Shown here: positions 44,696 through 55,342 of the stretch, piece by piece
Layout: each line of letters begins with the position of its first letter
Position numbering within the stretch: position 1 is the stretch's first letter
Assembly (NCBI GenBank): GCA_030762935.1
Contig: CM060887.1
Span: 14,748,501-14,812,500, forward strand
Source: Hymenopus coronatus
Taxonomy: Eukaryota > Arthropoda > Insecta > Mantodea > Hymenopodidae
Reading direction: 5' to 3'
Length of the DNA: 64,000 nt
Translations under genes and position numbers: made by a program
Notes under the pieces: generated by a model
Seen by the model: only the letters and a program-made list of their open reading frames with translations
What the model was told of the DNA's origin: nothing
Databases searched by the model: none

Positions 44696-45502
44696 ATTTT
44701 GGAAGCAGTTCTTGTTTTGTGGTTGCTAGGCAACATAACAAAACATATAATGTGTGGGTTTGCTTCATGTCTTGCATCTTCCGTTAGCGTTTATTTTCCT
44801 CTGTCGTTTCCATCCTTAGCACAGTTGCTGTTGAAAGACGTTCCATTGTTATTGTGTATATGCTGACGGAAATCGTGTAGCAGAAATAAACATTTGGATG
44901 CGACGTGCGCCATTCATTTTACTCTTCTTTCTCTTGCCAAGCCCAATGTTACATCCCACATCAATAACAACGTACTTTTAACTTCTTGAATATAAATTCA
45001 GCCTGTAGCCCGTTCATCTTATCCACTACTTTTCACATTCATCCTGAAGAAAAGTATGCACTCGGAGAGTTGGAATGGATATGAAAATGCAGATTAAACA
45101 TTCCCAGAAAACAAACTGAAAATGTGGCTCCCTCATCTTAGCGTGTTTACGTTGTTTTCCTTGTGCGCATGCGTGGGGAAGAGAGGCAATAAATTTTTGG
45201 GGGAACGCGGCAATATCTCCAGACACAGAGATGTAATGAAACAATATCCTGGATTCTTGACGTTTTCGAGGACAGGTGGAATTCGTCAAGTGGCTTGCTT
45301 TCTTTCTTTAACATTCACTTGAGAACGGAATGCGGATATGCGTGGTTCTGCTTCTGGACTCGAGAAACTAAAGACAAATATGTGCAGCAGAATTCTTATT
45401 GTCATAAAAAGGTTCTCAGAAGATGGAGGAGAGAACCACACCCATGATTGTACTCACATGGCAGCTTGTCCAAATTCCGTCATGACTACCCTCATTTCTT
45501 TC
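44696..45502. other. Low-copy spacer with an RFX-type X-box
   Basis: 44722-44734 reads GTTGCTAGGCAAC, an ideal palindromic X-box as bound by RFX factors. No downstream gene was recognised, so function is unproven. Confidence 0.35.
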
Positions 45503-45888
45503 TACTTTCTCTACACGTACTATGTACATAGTGCATAGAGAAGGTATTGTATTGCACCCAAAAGTCCAATATCGAGATTTCACCGGAAATACATGCTTTG
45601 GGTGCCCCTGATTAAAAAAAAAAAGAAGACATTTTTGGACAAATGGTCCGTAAGGTGTGTGTGCCTGTCAGTTTGTCTGTCTGTGTGACTGAGGACGCAT
45701 AGCTCAAAAACGAAAAGAACGTTGAATACCAAACGTGGTGTTTAAGTCTGGTATCTTCCAAGGATGCGACACGAACAATTTCAAGAAAATCCACACCCCC
45801 AACTACCCTTTACATGGAACTTTTTTTTTGATTTTCTCAAAAATGGCTCTAACGATATTGATTAAAATATCGTATATTAAATATTTAC
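45503..45888 (-). mobile_element. HER 3' half
   Basis: ACTTTCTCTACACGTACTAT begins a copy that stops at ATATTAAATATTTACCC. There it is joined to another minus-strand copy. Confidence 0.75.
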
Positions 45889-46965
45889 CCAAAAATTCGA
45901 TACCGTGATTTCACCGAAATACATCTTTTGGGTTCCCCTGAATACTAAAAAAGCATTTTTGGAAATAGATCCCTGTGTTTGTGTGTCTGTCTGTCTATTT
46001 TACTGTGGACAGCATAGCTCAAAAACGAAAACACTGTTGAATACCAAACTTGGTATTTAAGTTTGGTATCTTCCAAGAATGCGGCACGAAGATTTTCAAG
46101 AAAATCCCCCCAACCACAAGTACCTTTTACATGGAACTTTTTTCGAAAATTTGGTTTTTCTCAAAAATGCCTGTTACGATCTTGATTAAAATACGGCATA
46201 TTAAAGTGCTCCGTGGTGCAATGATTACCATGTTAACTTCATATACCCAAGGTCGCGGGTTCAAACCCGGCGGAGGACGATGGATTTTTTCGGGCGTAAA
46301 AATCCTTAGCATGGCTTCCTTCGACAAGAAGTAAAGCCGTTGGTCCCGTGTCGTAGATTTACGGCACGCAAAAGAATCTCAAGCCTGACAAAGAGGCCTC
46401 CGAGCAAAATTAAGCGGTCTTTCACGCCCAGTATACAATGGGACACTTGAGTACCGCAGCATTTAAGAGCGTCCGTAAATAACACTACAGTTTACGGCAT
46501 GTTAAATGTATATGTTGAATTCTGGGGGAATAGTCTCTGAAGACATGTTTATTCTGGGTGAATTTTGCATAACCGGTAAACGGTAAGAAACAGACAAAAC
46601 TTATTCCACAAGAAATGTAGATCACGATAAAATACACAATTTATGTCATACATTTTTTTCTGGAGGTGGCCATTTTAGAGATATTCCTTGTAATTGATTT
46701 CAGTTTTAAAATAAACTTTTCCCATACGGGAATCTGTCAACTACATTTCATGCAAAGAAATGGATTTCAATCCCATAGCAACCACATTTTAAAACATTTG
46801 ACTGTCAGTTTAACCTATAGCATTCTCTTATTTCCCTTTTACTTATAAGGGAAACAATAAAGTCCGTTTTGCTGATTGTTTTGGTATGAAATAGACAGAA
46901 GAATAAGCTCACTAACAATAATTTGTTACAGAAATGTAGAAAAAGTCATGTGAATGGAGCACATA
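45889..46965 (-). mobile_element. HER copy interrupted by S1 SINE
   Basis: It starts just inside the hairpin (AAAATTCGATACCGTGATTT) and continues to ACGGCATATTAAA at 46193-46205. It resumes at ACGGCATGTTAAA (46494-46506) and ends GAATGGAGCACATAAGA. Confidence 0.8.
46206..46493 (+). mobile_element. S1 SINE with 13-base target duplication
   Basis: The head CTCCGTGGTGCAATGATTAC, B-box GGTTCAAACCCGG and body are clear. The T-rich tail is replaced by AACACTACAGTTT. It is flanked by ACGGCATRTTAAA on both sides (one mismatch). Confidence 0.8.
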
Positions 46966-46971
46966 AGATAT

Positions 46972-47846
46972 TTTACTTTCTCTACCCACACGTGCAATGT
47001 ACATAGTGTTTAGAGAAGGTATTGTATTGCACTCAAAAATTCGATGTCGAATATACGTTTTGCGGTCCTCTTAGTCCGAAAAAAGCATTTTTAAACAACG
47101 TTCCGTGAGTGTGTGTGTCTGTGGACAGCATAGATCAAAACCGAGAAGGCTGTTAAATGCAAAACTTGGTATTTATATTTAGTATCTTCCAAGAATGCGA
47201 AACGAAGATTTTCAAGAAACTCCCCCCCAACACAAACTACTGTTTACATAGAAACATTTTTAAAAATGTTGATTTCTTTAAAAATGGCTGTAACGATTTT
47301 GATTAAAATGCCGTACATTAAATCTATTTAATCAAATAAATATGCATATCTTGAATTTTCTGGGAATAGCCTCTGAAGAGCTCTTTATTCTGGAGGAATT
47401 TTAACGAATTTTATTTAACTGCGGAACTGTAAAAGATGGGCAAAAACTTACCAGGGAAAAAATACTGATCTCGTCAAAACACAGAATTTATGTCCTATAC
47501 GTTTTCGTTGTGGAGGTAATCATTTCCCAGATATTCCTTGTTATTGGTTTCAATTGTGAAGTACTTACACTTTTTTCAGCTGGAAGTCTCCGTTTTTCTT
47601 TTGTTCTACTCCTGGCCAAACAAAAAAGCGATTTGAAATGATAATTGCATAACGACAGTTTTTAAAATATTTGACTATCGCTTTAGTCTAGTTATTTCCC
47701 TTAGTTCCCTTCTACTGATAAGGAACTAAGTAATATGAAAATTCTGCTAAAGGTTATTTCGGTTAGCATGGTGTAGAAAGAAGAATAAATTTTTGTAGGA
47801 AGTTTGTAGAGCAGATAGAGAAAGTCATTTGAATGTAGCAGATCAG
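46972..47846 (-). mobile_element. HER copy, full length
   Basis: ACTTTCTCTACCCACACGTG to GAATGTAGCAGATCAGA. It follows the previous copy's 5' end with only TATTTT between them. Confidence 0.8.
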
Positions 47847-47852
47847 ATTTTT

Positions 47853-47957
47853 ATTTTATCTACACGTACTATGTACATACTGTTGAGAGAAATGCATTCC
47901 ACCCAAAACTTATGATACCAGATTTCACACAAATTACGTTTTAGGGTCCCTTGACAA
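47853..47957 (-). mobile_element. HER 3' fragment
   Basis: TTATCTACACGTACTATGTA and CCACCCAAAACTTATGATAC mark the last 100 bases of the element. It stops at GGTCCCTTGACAAAAA, against a plus-strand 5' end. Confidence 0.65.
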
Positions 47958-47962
47958 AAAGA

Positions 47963-48728
47963 TCTGATGTGTTCCATTCACATGATTTTTCTCTACATCT
48001 GCTATAAATTGTTGTTAAAAAGTTTATTCTTTTATTTACTTAATGCTAAACATTAGCAAAAACGGTCTTATTACTTGCTTCCTTATAAGTAGAAGAGAAA
48101 TAAGGGAGTACCATAGGTTAAAGTGAAAGCCAAAAGCTGGTTGCTATGTGACTGATGTTCCTTTGTTTGTATGGTAATAGAAGTTGACAAATTCCCGTAT
48201 GAGAAAAATATAAGTATTTTAAAGCTAAAACTAATAACAAGGAACAGCTCTACTCCATGAAAAAAGTATATAACATAAATTGAGTGTTTTAACAAGTTCT
48301 ACATTTTGTGTGTAAGAGGTTTTTGTTCTATCTCTTACGGTTTACCAGTTATGCAAAATTCCGCAAAAATCATCCAGAATAAACACGTCTTCATAGGCTA
48401 TTCCCAGAAAATTGAAGATATACATTTCATTTGTCACATAAATATGTTAAATATAAGAGATTTTAATCAAAATCATAAGAACCATTTCTGAAAAAATCAA
48501 GCTTTCGAAAATGTTTCCATGTAAAGGGTAGCTGGTGGTGGGGGGACTTTCTTGAAAATCTTCGTGTCGGATCCTTGAAAGATACCAAACTTAAATATAG
48601 CTGTTCACAGATACACAAAGGGACCTTTTTGGATACAGGGGACGTCAAAAGATATGTTAGATGAAATATCGGTATAAAATGTTTGGGTGCAATGCAATAC
48701 CTACTCAGTGCATGTAGAGAAACTAAAC
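47963..48728 (+). mobile_element. HER copy, hairpin reduced
   Basis: TCTGATGTGTTCCATTCACA at the start. The 3' end is shortened to ACTCAGTGCATGTAGAGAAA, so most of the hairpin is lost. There is no AC tract. Confidence 0.8.
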
Positions 48729-48729
48729 A

Positions 48730-48810
48730 TCATTTTTTCTTATTCTGGGAGGCTCGAAACACACATTTCCTATGAAATCTTGGTATCGAATTTTAGTAAT
48801 GTTACACGAA
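48730..48810 (+). mobile_element. HER near-3' fragment
   Basis: TTCTTATTCTGGGAGGCTCG, ACACACATTTCC and AAATCTTGGTATCGAATTTT correspond to the stretch after the AC tract. Confidence 0.5.
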
Positions 48811-49164
48811 AGTGCAGAGTGATCACAATATGAAAGTTTGACATCAGTTATGAACTCTGGTTTCTCTTTGAGTTTCTTATTCCTCGCAGACGAGATCTGT
48901 ACTTGACAAGTTGTACCTCTGCTAATGAAAGTAATTAATATGGCTAGAAGCTATCAAAGAGTTCTAACTTGGAGCTCGCATTTGCAAAACTCATTAACTA
49001 TGTGTTTAGTGCGCCAGCGGCTGTTCATCTAAGTTTGTATTGTCCGGATCTCTCATGTTTCTGTCACTCCATTCCTAGCAGTGCTATTAACTTCTACTGT
49101 CAATATCTCCAGGGAATTCAACTTATTTCAATAGCATTGTATCTGACCAAGATGATAAAAAGCT
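48811..49164. other. Spacer without recognised feature
   Basis: No gene or repeat identity was found. Confidence 0.35.
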
Positions 49165-49348
49165 CCTCTAGCTGTTCCGCAAACAAATCTGTTATTCAAA
49201 AGCTTAATATGTTATCTACGTCATGCTAATCAAGATAAACATAAGCAGAAATAGTCCTACTCCTTGCTTCCTTGTAAATAGAAAGGAAATAAGGGAATGC
49301 ACAGGCTAAAGCGATAGTCAAGTCCTTTAAAAACTGGTCGTAATGTGA
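49165..49348 (+). mobile_element. HER 5' fragment, variant B type
   Basis: CTCTAGCTGTTCCGCAAACA and CTTCCTTGTAAATAGAAAGG match the first 200 bases, minus the terminal 25. Confidence 0.65.
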
Positions 49349-49355
49349 AAAAAAA

Positions 49356-49811
49356 TCTGATGTGATCCATTCACACGACTTTCTCTACATCTCTGTACAA
49401 ATTATTGTTAAAAAACTTATGCCGCTATTTACTTCATGCTAATCCAGAAAAATTAGCAGGAATAGTCTTATTGCTTGCTTCCTTGCAAGTAGAAGCGAAA
49501 TAAGGGAGTACCATAGGTTAAAGCGATAGTCAAAAGCTGGTTGGTATGTGACTGAAGTTCCTTTGTTTGTACGAACAGCAGTTGACAAATCCCTGTATGA
49601 GAAAAGTATAAGTTTTTCATAGCTGAAACCGAAAACAAGGAATATCTCAAAAACGATCAACTCCACGAAAAAGAAGCATATAACATGAATTGTGTCAGTG
49701 GTAAGTTTTTGTCCATCTCCTACGGTTTGGCAGTTATGCAAAATTCATCCAGAATAAAGTATTCTTCGGGGGCTATTCCCAAAAAATTCAAGATATACAT
49801 TTTATTTGTCA

Positions 49812-49857
<46 letters not shown>

Positions 49858-50196
49858 GCGATATTTCAATAAAAACCGTTTAGAGCCATTTTTGAGAAAA
49901 TCAAAATAATGTATTTTGAGGTGAGAGAATTTTTCTCAAAATCTTCGTGTCACATCCCTGGAATATGCTAAAATTATATACCAAGTTTGGTATTTTACAG
50001 ACTTTTCATTTTTGAGTTATCGTGTTCAGAGACACACTGATACACAGACACACACGGACCTTTTTCTGAAAATGCTTTTTTTGGGATATAGCGGACCCTA
50101 AAACACATATTTGCGGTGACATCTCGGTATCGAATTTTTGGGTGTGCAATTCCTTCTCTATACACTATGTACATAGTACGTGTAGAGAAAGTAAAA
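49356..50196 (+). mobile_element. HER copy with an (AT)18 expansion
   Basis: TCTGATGTGATCCATTCACA to GTAGAGAAAGTAAAA. A pure AT tract lies at 49817-49852, in the place where other copies read AATATCTTTAATATACGA. The next copy begins immediately. Confidence 0.85.
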
Positions 50197-50197
50197 A

Positions 50198-51050
50198 TCT
50201 GATGAGTACCATTCACATGACTTTCTCTATATCCCTGCAACAAATTATTCTTAAAAACCTTATGCTTCTATTTACTTAATGCTAATCTAGAAAAATTAGC
50301 AGAAATAGTCTAATTACCTTCTTCCTTGTAAGTAGAAAGGAAATAAGGGAGTAGCATAGGTTAAAGCGATAGTCGAAAGCTGGTTACTATGTGACTGAAG
50401 TTCCTTTGCTTGTATGGACATGAGTTAACAAATTCCTGTATGAGAAAAGTTAAAGATTTTCGACTCTGAAAACAAAAACAAGGAATATTACAAAAACGAT
50501 CAACTCCAAAAAAAAAAAATGATTACAACATAAATTGTGTGTTTTAATATGCTCTACATTTTTTGTGTATCTCTTACGGTTTAGCAGTTATACAAAATTC
50601 CGGAAAATTCACTCAGAATAAAGTAGTCTTCAGAGGCTATTCCCAGAAAATTCAAAATATACATTTTATTTGTCGGGTAAATATCTATAATATGCGATAT
50701 TTTAATCAAAATCGTTGGAGCCATTTTTGAGAAAATCAAAATTTTCGAAAAAAGTTCCATGTAAATGGTAGTTTGGGGTGGGGGGATTTTTCTCACAATC
50801 TCCGTGTCACATCCCTGAAAGATTCTAAACTTAAATACCAAGTTTGGTATTTTACCGACTTTTCGTTTTTGAGTTATCGTGTTCACAGAAACACGGACAC
50901 ACACATGGACCTTTTTCTGAGAATACTTTTTTTTGGATAAAGGGGACCCTAAAACATAAATTTCCGCTGAAATCTCGATATCGAATTTTTTGGTGGAGTG
51001 CAATGCCTTCTCTATACACTATGTACGTAGTTCGTATAGAGAAAGTAAAA
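50198..51050 (+). mobile_element. HER copy, reference full-length element
   Basis: This copy shows all landmarks in order. They are: 5' TCTGATGAGTACCATTCACA with a small ATGNG/CACAT hairpin; subterminal ACTTTCTCTA; CTTCCTTGTAAGTAGAAAGG; GGTTAAAGCGATAGTC; TTCCTGTATGAGAAAAGTT; GAGGCTATTCCCAGAAAATT; GGGTGGGGGGATTTTTCTC; GAGTTATCGTGTTCACAG; a short ACAC tract; GAAATCTCGATATCGAA; and a terminal hairpin CTCTATACACTATGTACGTA followed by TAGAGAAAGTAAAA. It has no open frame of note. Mobilisation would have to be in trans. The termini resemble Helentron/HINE elements, which is inference. Confidence 0.85.
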
Positions 51051-51129
51051 AACAAATTAATTTCCATTCTTTTTGCTTGCCAGGAGTACGAAACGAGAAG
51101 TCTTTCCATTTGAAATATGTTTATTTTGC

Positions 51130-51500
51130 TTAAAAGTAAAACCAAACTATGTGACATTAATTGTTCTTTTAATGAGATCTTCATTTTTGTGTAGCACGTT
51201 TTTGTGTATCTGTTACGGCTTGCCAGTTATATAAAGTTCATTCACAATAAAGAGGTGTAATAAAAATATTTTAAACATAAGGTATTGTAATCAACTTCGT
51301 TATAGCCATTTTTGAGAAAATCAAAATTTGCGAAAAAATGTTTGAGGTAAGGCGTAGTTGGGGTCGGGGGATGTTCTTAAAAAAATCTTCGTGTCGCATC
51401 CTTGGAAGATATTCAACTTAAATTCTAAGTTTGGAAATGAACCGACTTTTCGTGTTTCAGCTGTGCTGCCCCCCCCCCCCACACACACACACGTACACAC
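51130..51500 (+). mobile_element. HER fragment with poly-C before AC tract
   Basis: AAAACCAAACTATGTGACAT to GGCTTGCCAGTTATATAAAG and GGGTCGGGGGATGTTCTT place it in the middle of the element. It ends at a 12-base C run (51469-51480) and an AC tract. Confidence 0.65.
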
Positions 51501-51674
51501 AAAGAGGTGTACTTCATATGCTGCAAAATGAAATCGTTTCTGACCCTGTAAATTATTTCAACTTCCTTAGAATGGACGAAAGTTTGCTTGGAAAGTTGCT
51601 GTGCTTAGTTAAGGCAAAAATCACTCGCCAAGACACAAATATGAAGCGGTCCATACGAGCAAATCAAAGGTAGC
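51500..51674 (+). pseudogene. PIF/Harbinger-like transposase fragment
   Basis: The frame reads VNYFNFLRMDESLLGKLLCL, then KAKITRQDTNMKRSIRANQR, and stops at a TAG. The pattern FLRMD..LL..LV...I...T.M..(A/S)I....R is typical of the region just before the catalytic domain in HARBI1-like nucleases. Nothing of the DDE domain remains. An S1 SINE follows within 20 bases, so the SINE insertion may have split the copy. Confidence 0.6.
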
Positions 51675-51691
51675 AATTTTTATATGTTGTT

Positions 51692-51922
51692 GAAATGAAA
51701 TGGCGTTTTATTTATGGACGCTCTTTTAACTGCTGTGGTTCTCAGCGTCTCATTCTATACTGGGTGTAAATCACGGGGCCTACGGCTTTACTTCCCTTCC
51801 GAAGGAAGCCATGCTAAGGATTTTTACACCTGAAAAAATCAATCGTCCTCCGCTGGGTTTGAACCCTCAACCTTAGGTATATGAAGTCAGCATGGTAACC
51901 ACTACACCACGGAGGGCGACAA
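51692..51922 (-). mobile_element. S1 SINE
   Basis: On the minus strand: CGCCCTCCGTGGTGTAGTGG, GGTTGAGGGTTCAAACCCAG and CTTAGCATGGCTTCCTTCGG, then GAGACGCTGAGAACCACAGC with a CATTTCATTTC tail. The middle is about 60 bases shorter than the copy at 9317. Confidence 0.8.
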
Positions 51923-52334
51923 TCTTTTGATGAGAGAAAAAGGTCAGGTACAAATGGATCTGATAAAATACATTTGAAGGGGTTATAAATACCCCAGTCA
52001 TTATTTCATAAATCTCTGCTGCACAAAACTATGTGTATTTCAACAATAGCACAGCTACTATAACCCTATTATTTAGGACAAAGTCTACAAGATCAGCCAA
52101 GTTTCACACAAACAGTCACGTTGGCGCTAGGTGCCATCTTAGTACGTCATTCCCACCAGTTTGCTCAATGGTTGATTTCAAACGTTTGGACCAAAAACTA
52201 GAAACTTCTGTATCAAACCGGAATTGGACCAAAAAATAGGACGAAAATTGTATACAACAAAATTATCCGATGTACAGGATCTAATTTGTAGTTTGAAGAG
52301 TATTGGACCAAAATATTTGAGCGTGGGACATCGG
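51923..52334. other. Spacer without recognised feature
   Basis: TTGGACCAAAA recurs three times (52190, 52214, 52286), suggesting an old local duplication. No gene was recognised. Confidence 0.35.
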
Positions 52335-52815
52335 CTTTACCTTATTCCCCTTCTACTTACAAGAGACTAATAAAACCATTTCTGCTAATGTTTATCTCGT
52401 TTGCCATGAATAGTGTTTTGTGACAACAGTTTGTAGAGATCGAGCCAGGTGGCTCAGACGGTTTCGTCTGTTACTGGCATTCGCGAGGTCCGAGTTCGAT
52501 CCTCGTCGACCGTACACTCTGACGCTAGGCTTTTACTGGGGCCGCTAGGGTTCTGTATATTTACTACAATTCCTTTCCCTTCATTGGGAGCCGTTGTAGT
52601 GGCATTCTTCCGAAGGCTTCCCGGTGCCTGTATAGCCTCAGTAGCACACTAGGACTGCCATCTAGTGACACTGTTGGGGACTTCCGTGCGTCTCTACGCT
52701 TGGCTCCGACATTTCCTGGGTGCTGGCCGCGATAAATCAACACTAGGTCGCAGTTGCCGTGGTGTCCCTCGCCACTAGCATACTCGTAGAGAAAGTCATA
52801 TGAATGAAACATATT
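52335..52815 (-). mobile_element. HER 5' fragment split by S5 SINE
   Basis: CCTTATTCCCCTTCTACTTA to GTTTGTAGAGA at 52439, then after the SINE GTAGAGAAAGTCATATGAAT and GAAACATA. Together they form the 5' 130 bases of the element. Confidence 0.7.
52440..52785 (+). mobile_element. S5 tRNA-derived SINE with target duplication
   Basis: AGCCAGGTGGCTCAGACGGT (A-box) and GGTCCGAGTTCGATCCTCGT (B-box) head a GC-rich body. It is flanked by GTAGAGA at 52433-52439 and 52786-52792. It is the only copy in the window. Confidence 0.65.
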
Positions 52816-53041
52816 TTTAAAAATAGGTCACGTGGTACATTCCTATTGGAACTAAGCGTTTACACAATAACAAGTATTATTCATATAACCATACAAGATG
52901 GAACTTAAATACAAGACAAAATTATCACTATTATTCTGCATAAAAATTGGTATACATTTCAATAAGATATCTTGAATTCTTTGGATATTCCAAAGTTCAC
53001 AGATGCATCAGTTTAAGAAAAGCTATAAAGAAAGGAGATAA
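52816..53041. other. Short spacer
   Basis: No identity was found. Confidence 0.3.
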
Positions 53042-53043
53042 TA

Positions 53044-53713
53044 CAGGGTGATTTATATAGAGCTGACACATTTCTTTCAATAATTGTTTTAAAACGTGTT
53101 ATGCTAGTGGCAACTTATTACACGTAAATTGTAGACGAATTTTGCGAGATTATTTACCTCTATAGCAAATGTTGAAAATGTCCATCCTGCATAAGGCACA
53201 ACTCAACACGTTCCATGTTACTGGCCACTCGTTGGAGGACTCTGTTGTCAATAGCTTGAATCTCCTTTGTCATGTTATGCTTCAGATCGTCCAATGTCTG
53301 GGGGACGTGTGGCGTAAACCCTGTCATTTAAGTAACCACATAGAAAGAAGTCCGGCGATGTCAAATCCAGAAATCTCGGTGGCCACAGGTTCCTGGAAAT
53401 TATCCGGTCGTCAAAGAAACTTGCAATTAGGTTCATGGATTCATTTGATGTATGACATGTAGCGCCATCTTGCTGAAAGTATCCTTGACTCAGTTCTACA
53501 TCGTACTGCATTTTCACGTTGACTACAAGAACAAAATGTCGAAACAGCTGCCAACAATGCAATTAGGAATAAAACAAACATCTGCGCATCTAGTAACAAC
53601 GAATCGAAGCTCCAGAACATTCTATTTATTTTGGTGCTAAATTGGGACATTGAATGAATTTCCAACGGAGTAAATAAAGAAAGAAATGTGCCAGTTCTGC
53701 ATAAATCACTTTG
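53044..53713 (-). mobile_element. Non-autonomous Tc1/mariner-like element B, TA-flanked
   Basis: Left end CAGGGTGATTTATATAGAGC and right end, reversed, CAAAGTGATTTATGCAGAAC. Both abut TA (53042-53043 and 53714-53715). The 670-bp length and internal structure match element A at 8719 without its SINE. Confidence 0.85.
53275..53562 (-). pseudogene. Transposase C-terminal remnant in element B
   Basis: A continuous frame contains YFQQDGATCHTSNESMNLIA, FFDDRIISRNLWPPR and DLTSPDFFLCGYLNDRVYAT. The second and third acidic positions of a DDE/D domain are present (QQDGA, SPDFF). The N-terminus and first catalytic aspartate are missing, as in element A. It is better preserved than A. Confidence 0.75.
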
Positions 53714-53715
53714 TA

Positions 53716-54499
53716 CAACAACCCTATATGTTTCAGTGTTAAGAGAAAATAACCCGACTCCTTGTGAAAAGTCAAGTCAAGAGGACTAAAGCTTGGTTAC
53801 TTGAAGAACGGAATCTTACTGCTTGAAAACCACCATTGTGATCTAGTAGAGTGGGCCACTTTTTATGCACGTAAGTGTACAAGTTAAAAGCGCACACAAG
53901 GATAAATCAGCTTGAATGCTGGATTCTTAATCGAGGTGATGTGCCTCCAAATAAAAAAAAGTAAAACTAATTTCAAGGGAGGACAGTGTTTCAGCTGCAG
54001 AGGAAGAATGGCATTTGGAATTCCCGAAAAGTGGAAGTGCGAAAAGAGGGGGAGAGAAGTGTGAAGGGTTGTAGCATTGTATGTCGCGGCCTGGTTAACG
54101 TCCACAATCGGAATTACATCATGAGCAGGGGAGAGACCATGTTCCATTAGATGTAACACGCCGCGCTCGATTAGGCCCTCTAATTGCGACCACTGTGTTA
54201 ACATCATCCACTCGAGAAACCCGCGGTCCGCAGGGCCACATTGGCTCCCACACTTCTTTCCTAGGCACCACAGCATCAACTTCAACCTGTCTTAACAGAA
54301 TTACCAGTTTCGGTTCATTCAATTCCACACGCTTAAGTCTTCCAGAAGGAATATTCTCTTCAGGACAATGTCTGTAGCGGGAACCTGTCTGTGATGTTTG
54401 CTAACTCGTCCCATTGTAGCCAGTACACCAATCTTGAAAAACCTAGTGTACTACACTCACAGAAATTTCTCTACGTAATCCACTTATATCATAAAAAAT
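53716..54499. other. Low-copy region with unassigned frames
   Basis: Minus-strand frames between 53884 and 54415 are open for 70-130 codons in overlapping registers. I recognise no protein family and see no start context or splice evidence. This could be a decayed gene or chance. Confidence 0.35.
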
Positions 54500-55342
54500 C
54501 TGCAACAAATTATTGTTAAAAAGCTTATGCTTCTATTTACTTCATTCTAATCAAGAAAAAATTAGCAGAAATAGTCTTATTACTTGCTTCCTTGTAAGTA
54601 GAAGCGAAAAAAGGGAGTACCATAGGTTAAAGTGATAGTCAAAAGCTGGTTGCTATGTGACTGATGTTCCTTTGTTTGTATGCACAGTAGTTGACAACTT
54701 CCAGTATGAGAAGAGTTTTTCAAAGTGAAACCAAAAACAAGGAATATTTAAAAAACGATCAACTACACGAATAAAAGTATATAACATAAACTGTGTGTTT
54801 TAACGTGCTGTACATTTTTTGTGCAATAAGCTTTTATCCATCTGCTATGGTTTAGCAGTTATGCAAAATTCTGTAAAATTCATCCACAATAAAGTAGTCT
54901 TCAGAGGCTATTCCCAGAAAATTCAAGACAAACATTTTATTTGTTAAGTAAATATCTTAAATATAAGAAATTTAAATTATAATAGTTAGAGCCATTTTAA
55001 AGATAATCAAAATGTTCCAAAAAAGTTCCATGTAAAGGGTAGTTGAGGGTGGGGGGATTTTCGGGAAAATCTTCGTGCCGCATCCTTGGAGGATACCAAA
55101 CTTAAATACCAAGTTTGGTACTCAACGGTCTTTTTGTTTTTGAGCTATGCTGTCCATAGACACACAGACACACGCACACACATGGTCCTTTTTCCAATAA
55201 TGGTTTGTTTTTTTTTTTGTTTTTTTTTTATTTAGGGAGACCCAAAACATGTATTTCCGGTGAAAGTTCGGTATCGAATTTTGGGTGGAATGCAATAAAT
55301 TCTCTATAAACTATGTACATAGTACGTGTAGAGAAAGTAAAA
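54500..55342 (+). mobile_element. HER copy, first 35 bases missing
   Basis: It begins TCTGCAACAAATTATTGTTA and ends GTGTAGAGAAAGTAAAA. The AC tract is interrupted, followed by a T-rich run at 55203-55229. Confidence 0.85.

Noticed and set aside
50581..51003. 140-codon minus-strand frame and similar 90-120 codon frames in other HER copies
   Set aside because: The recurring peptide-like segments reflect copies of the same repeat. Frames are not conserved between copies and are broken by indels, so there is no sign of selection for protein.
53884..54328. Overlapping 70-133 codon minus-strand frames
   Set aside because: No family recognised and two overlapping registers compete. Kept only as an unassigned low-copy region.
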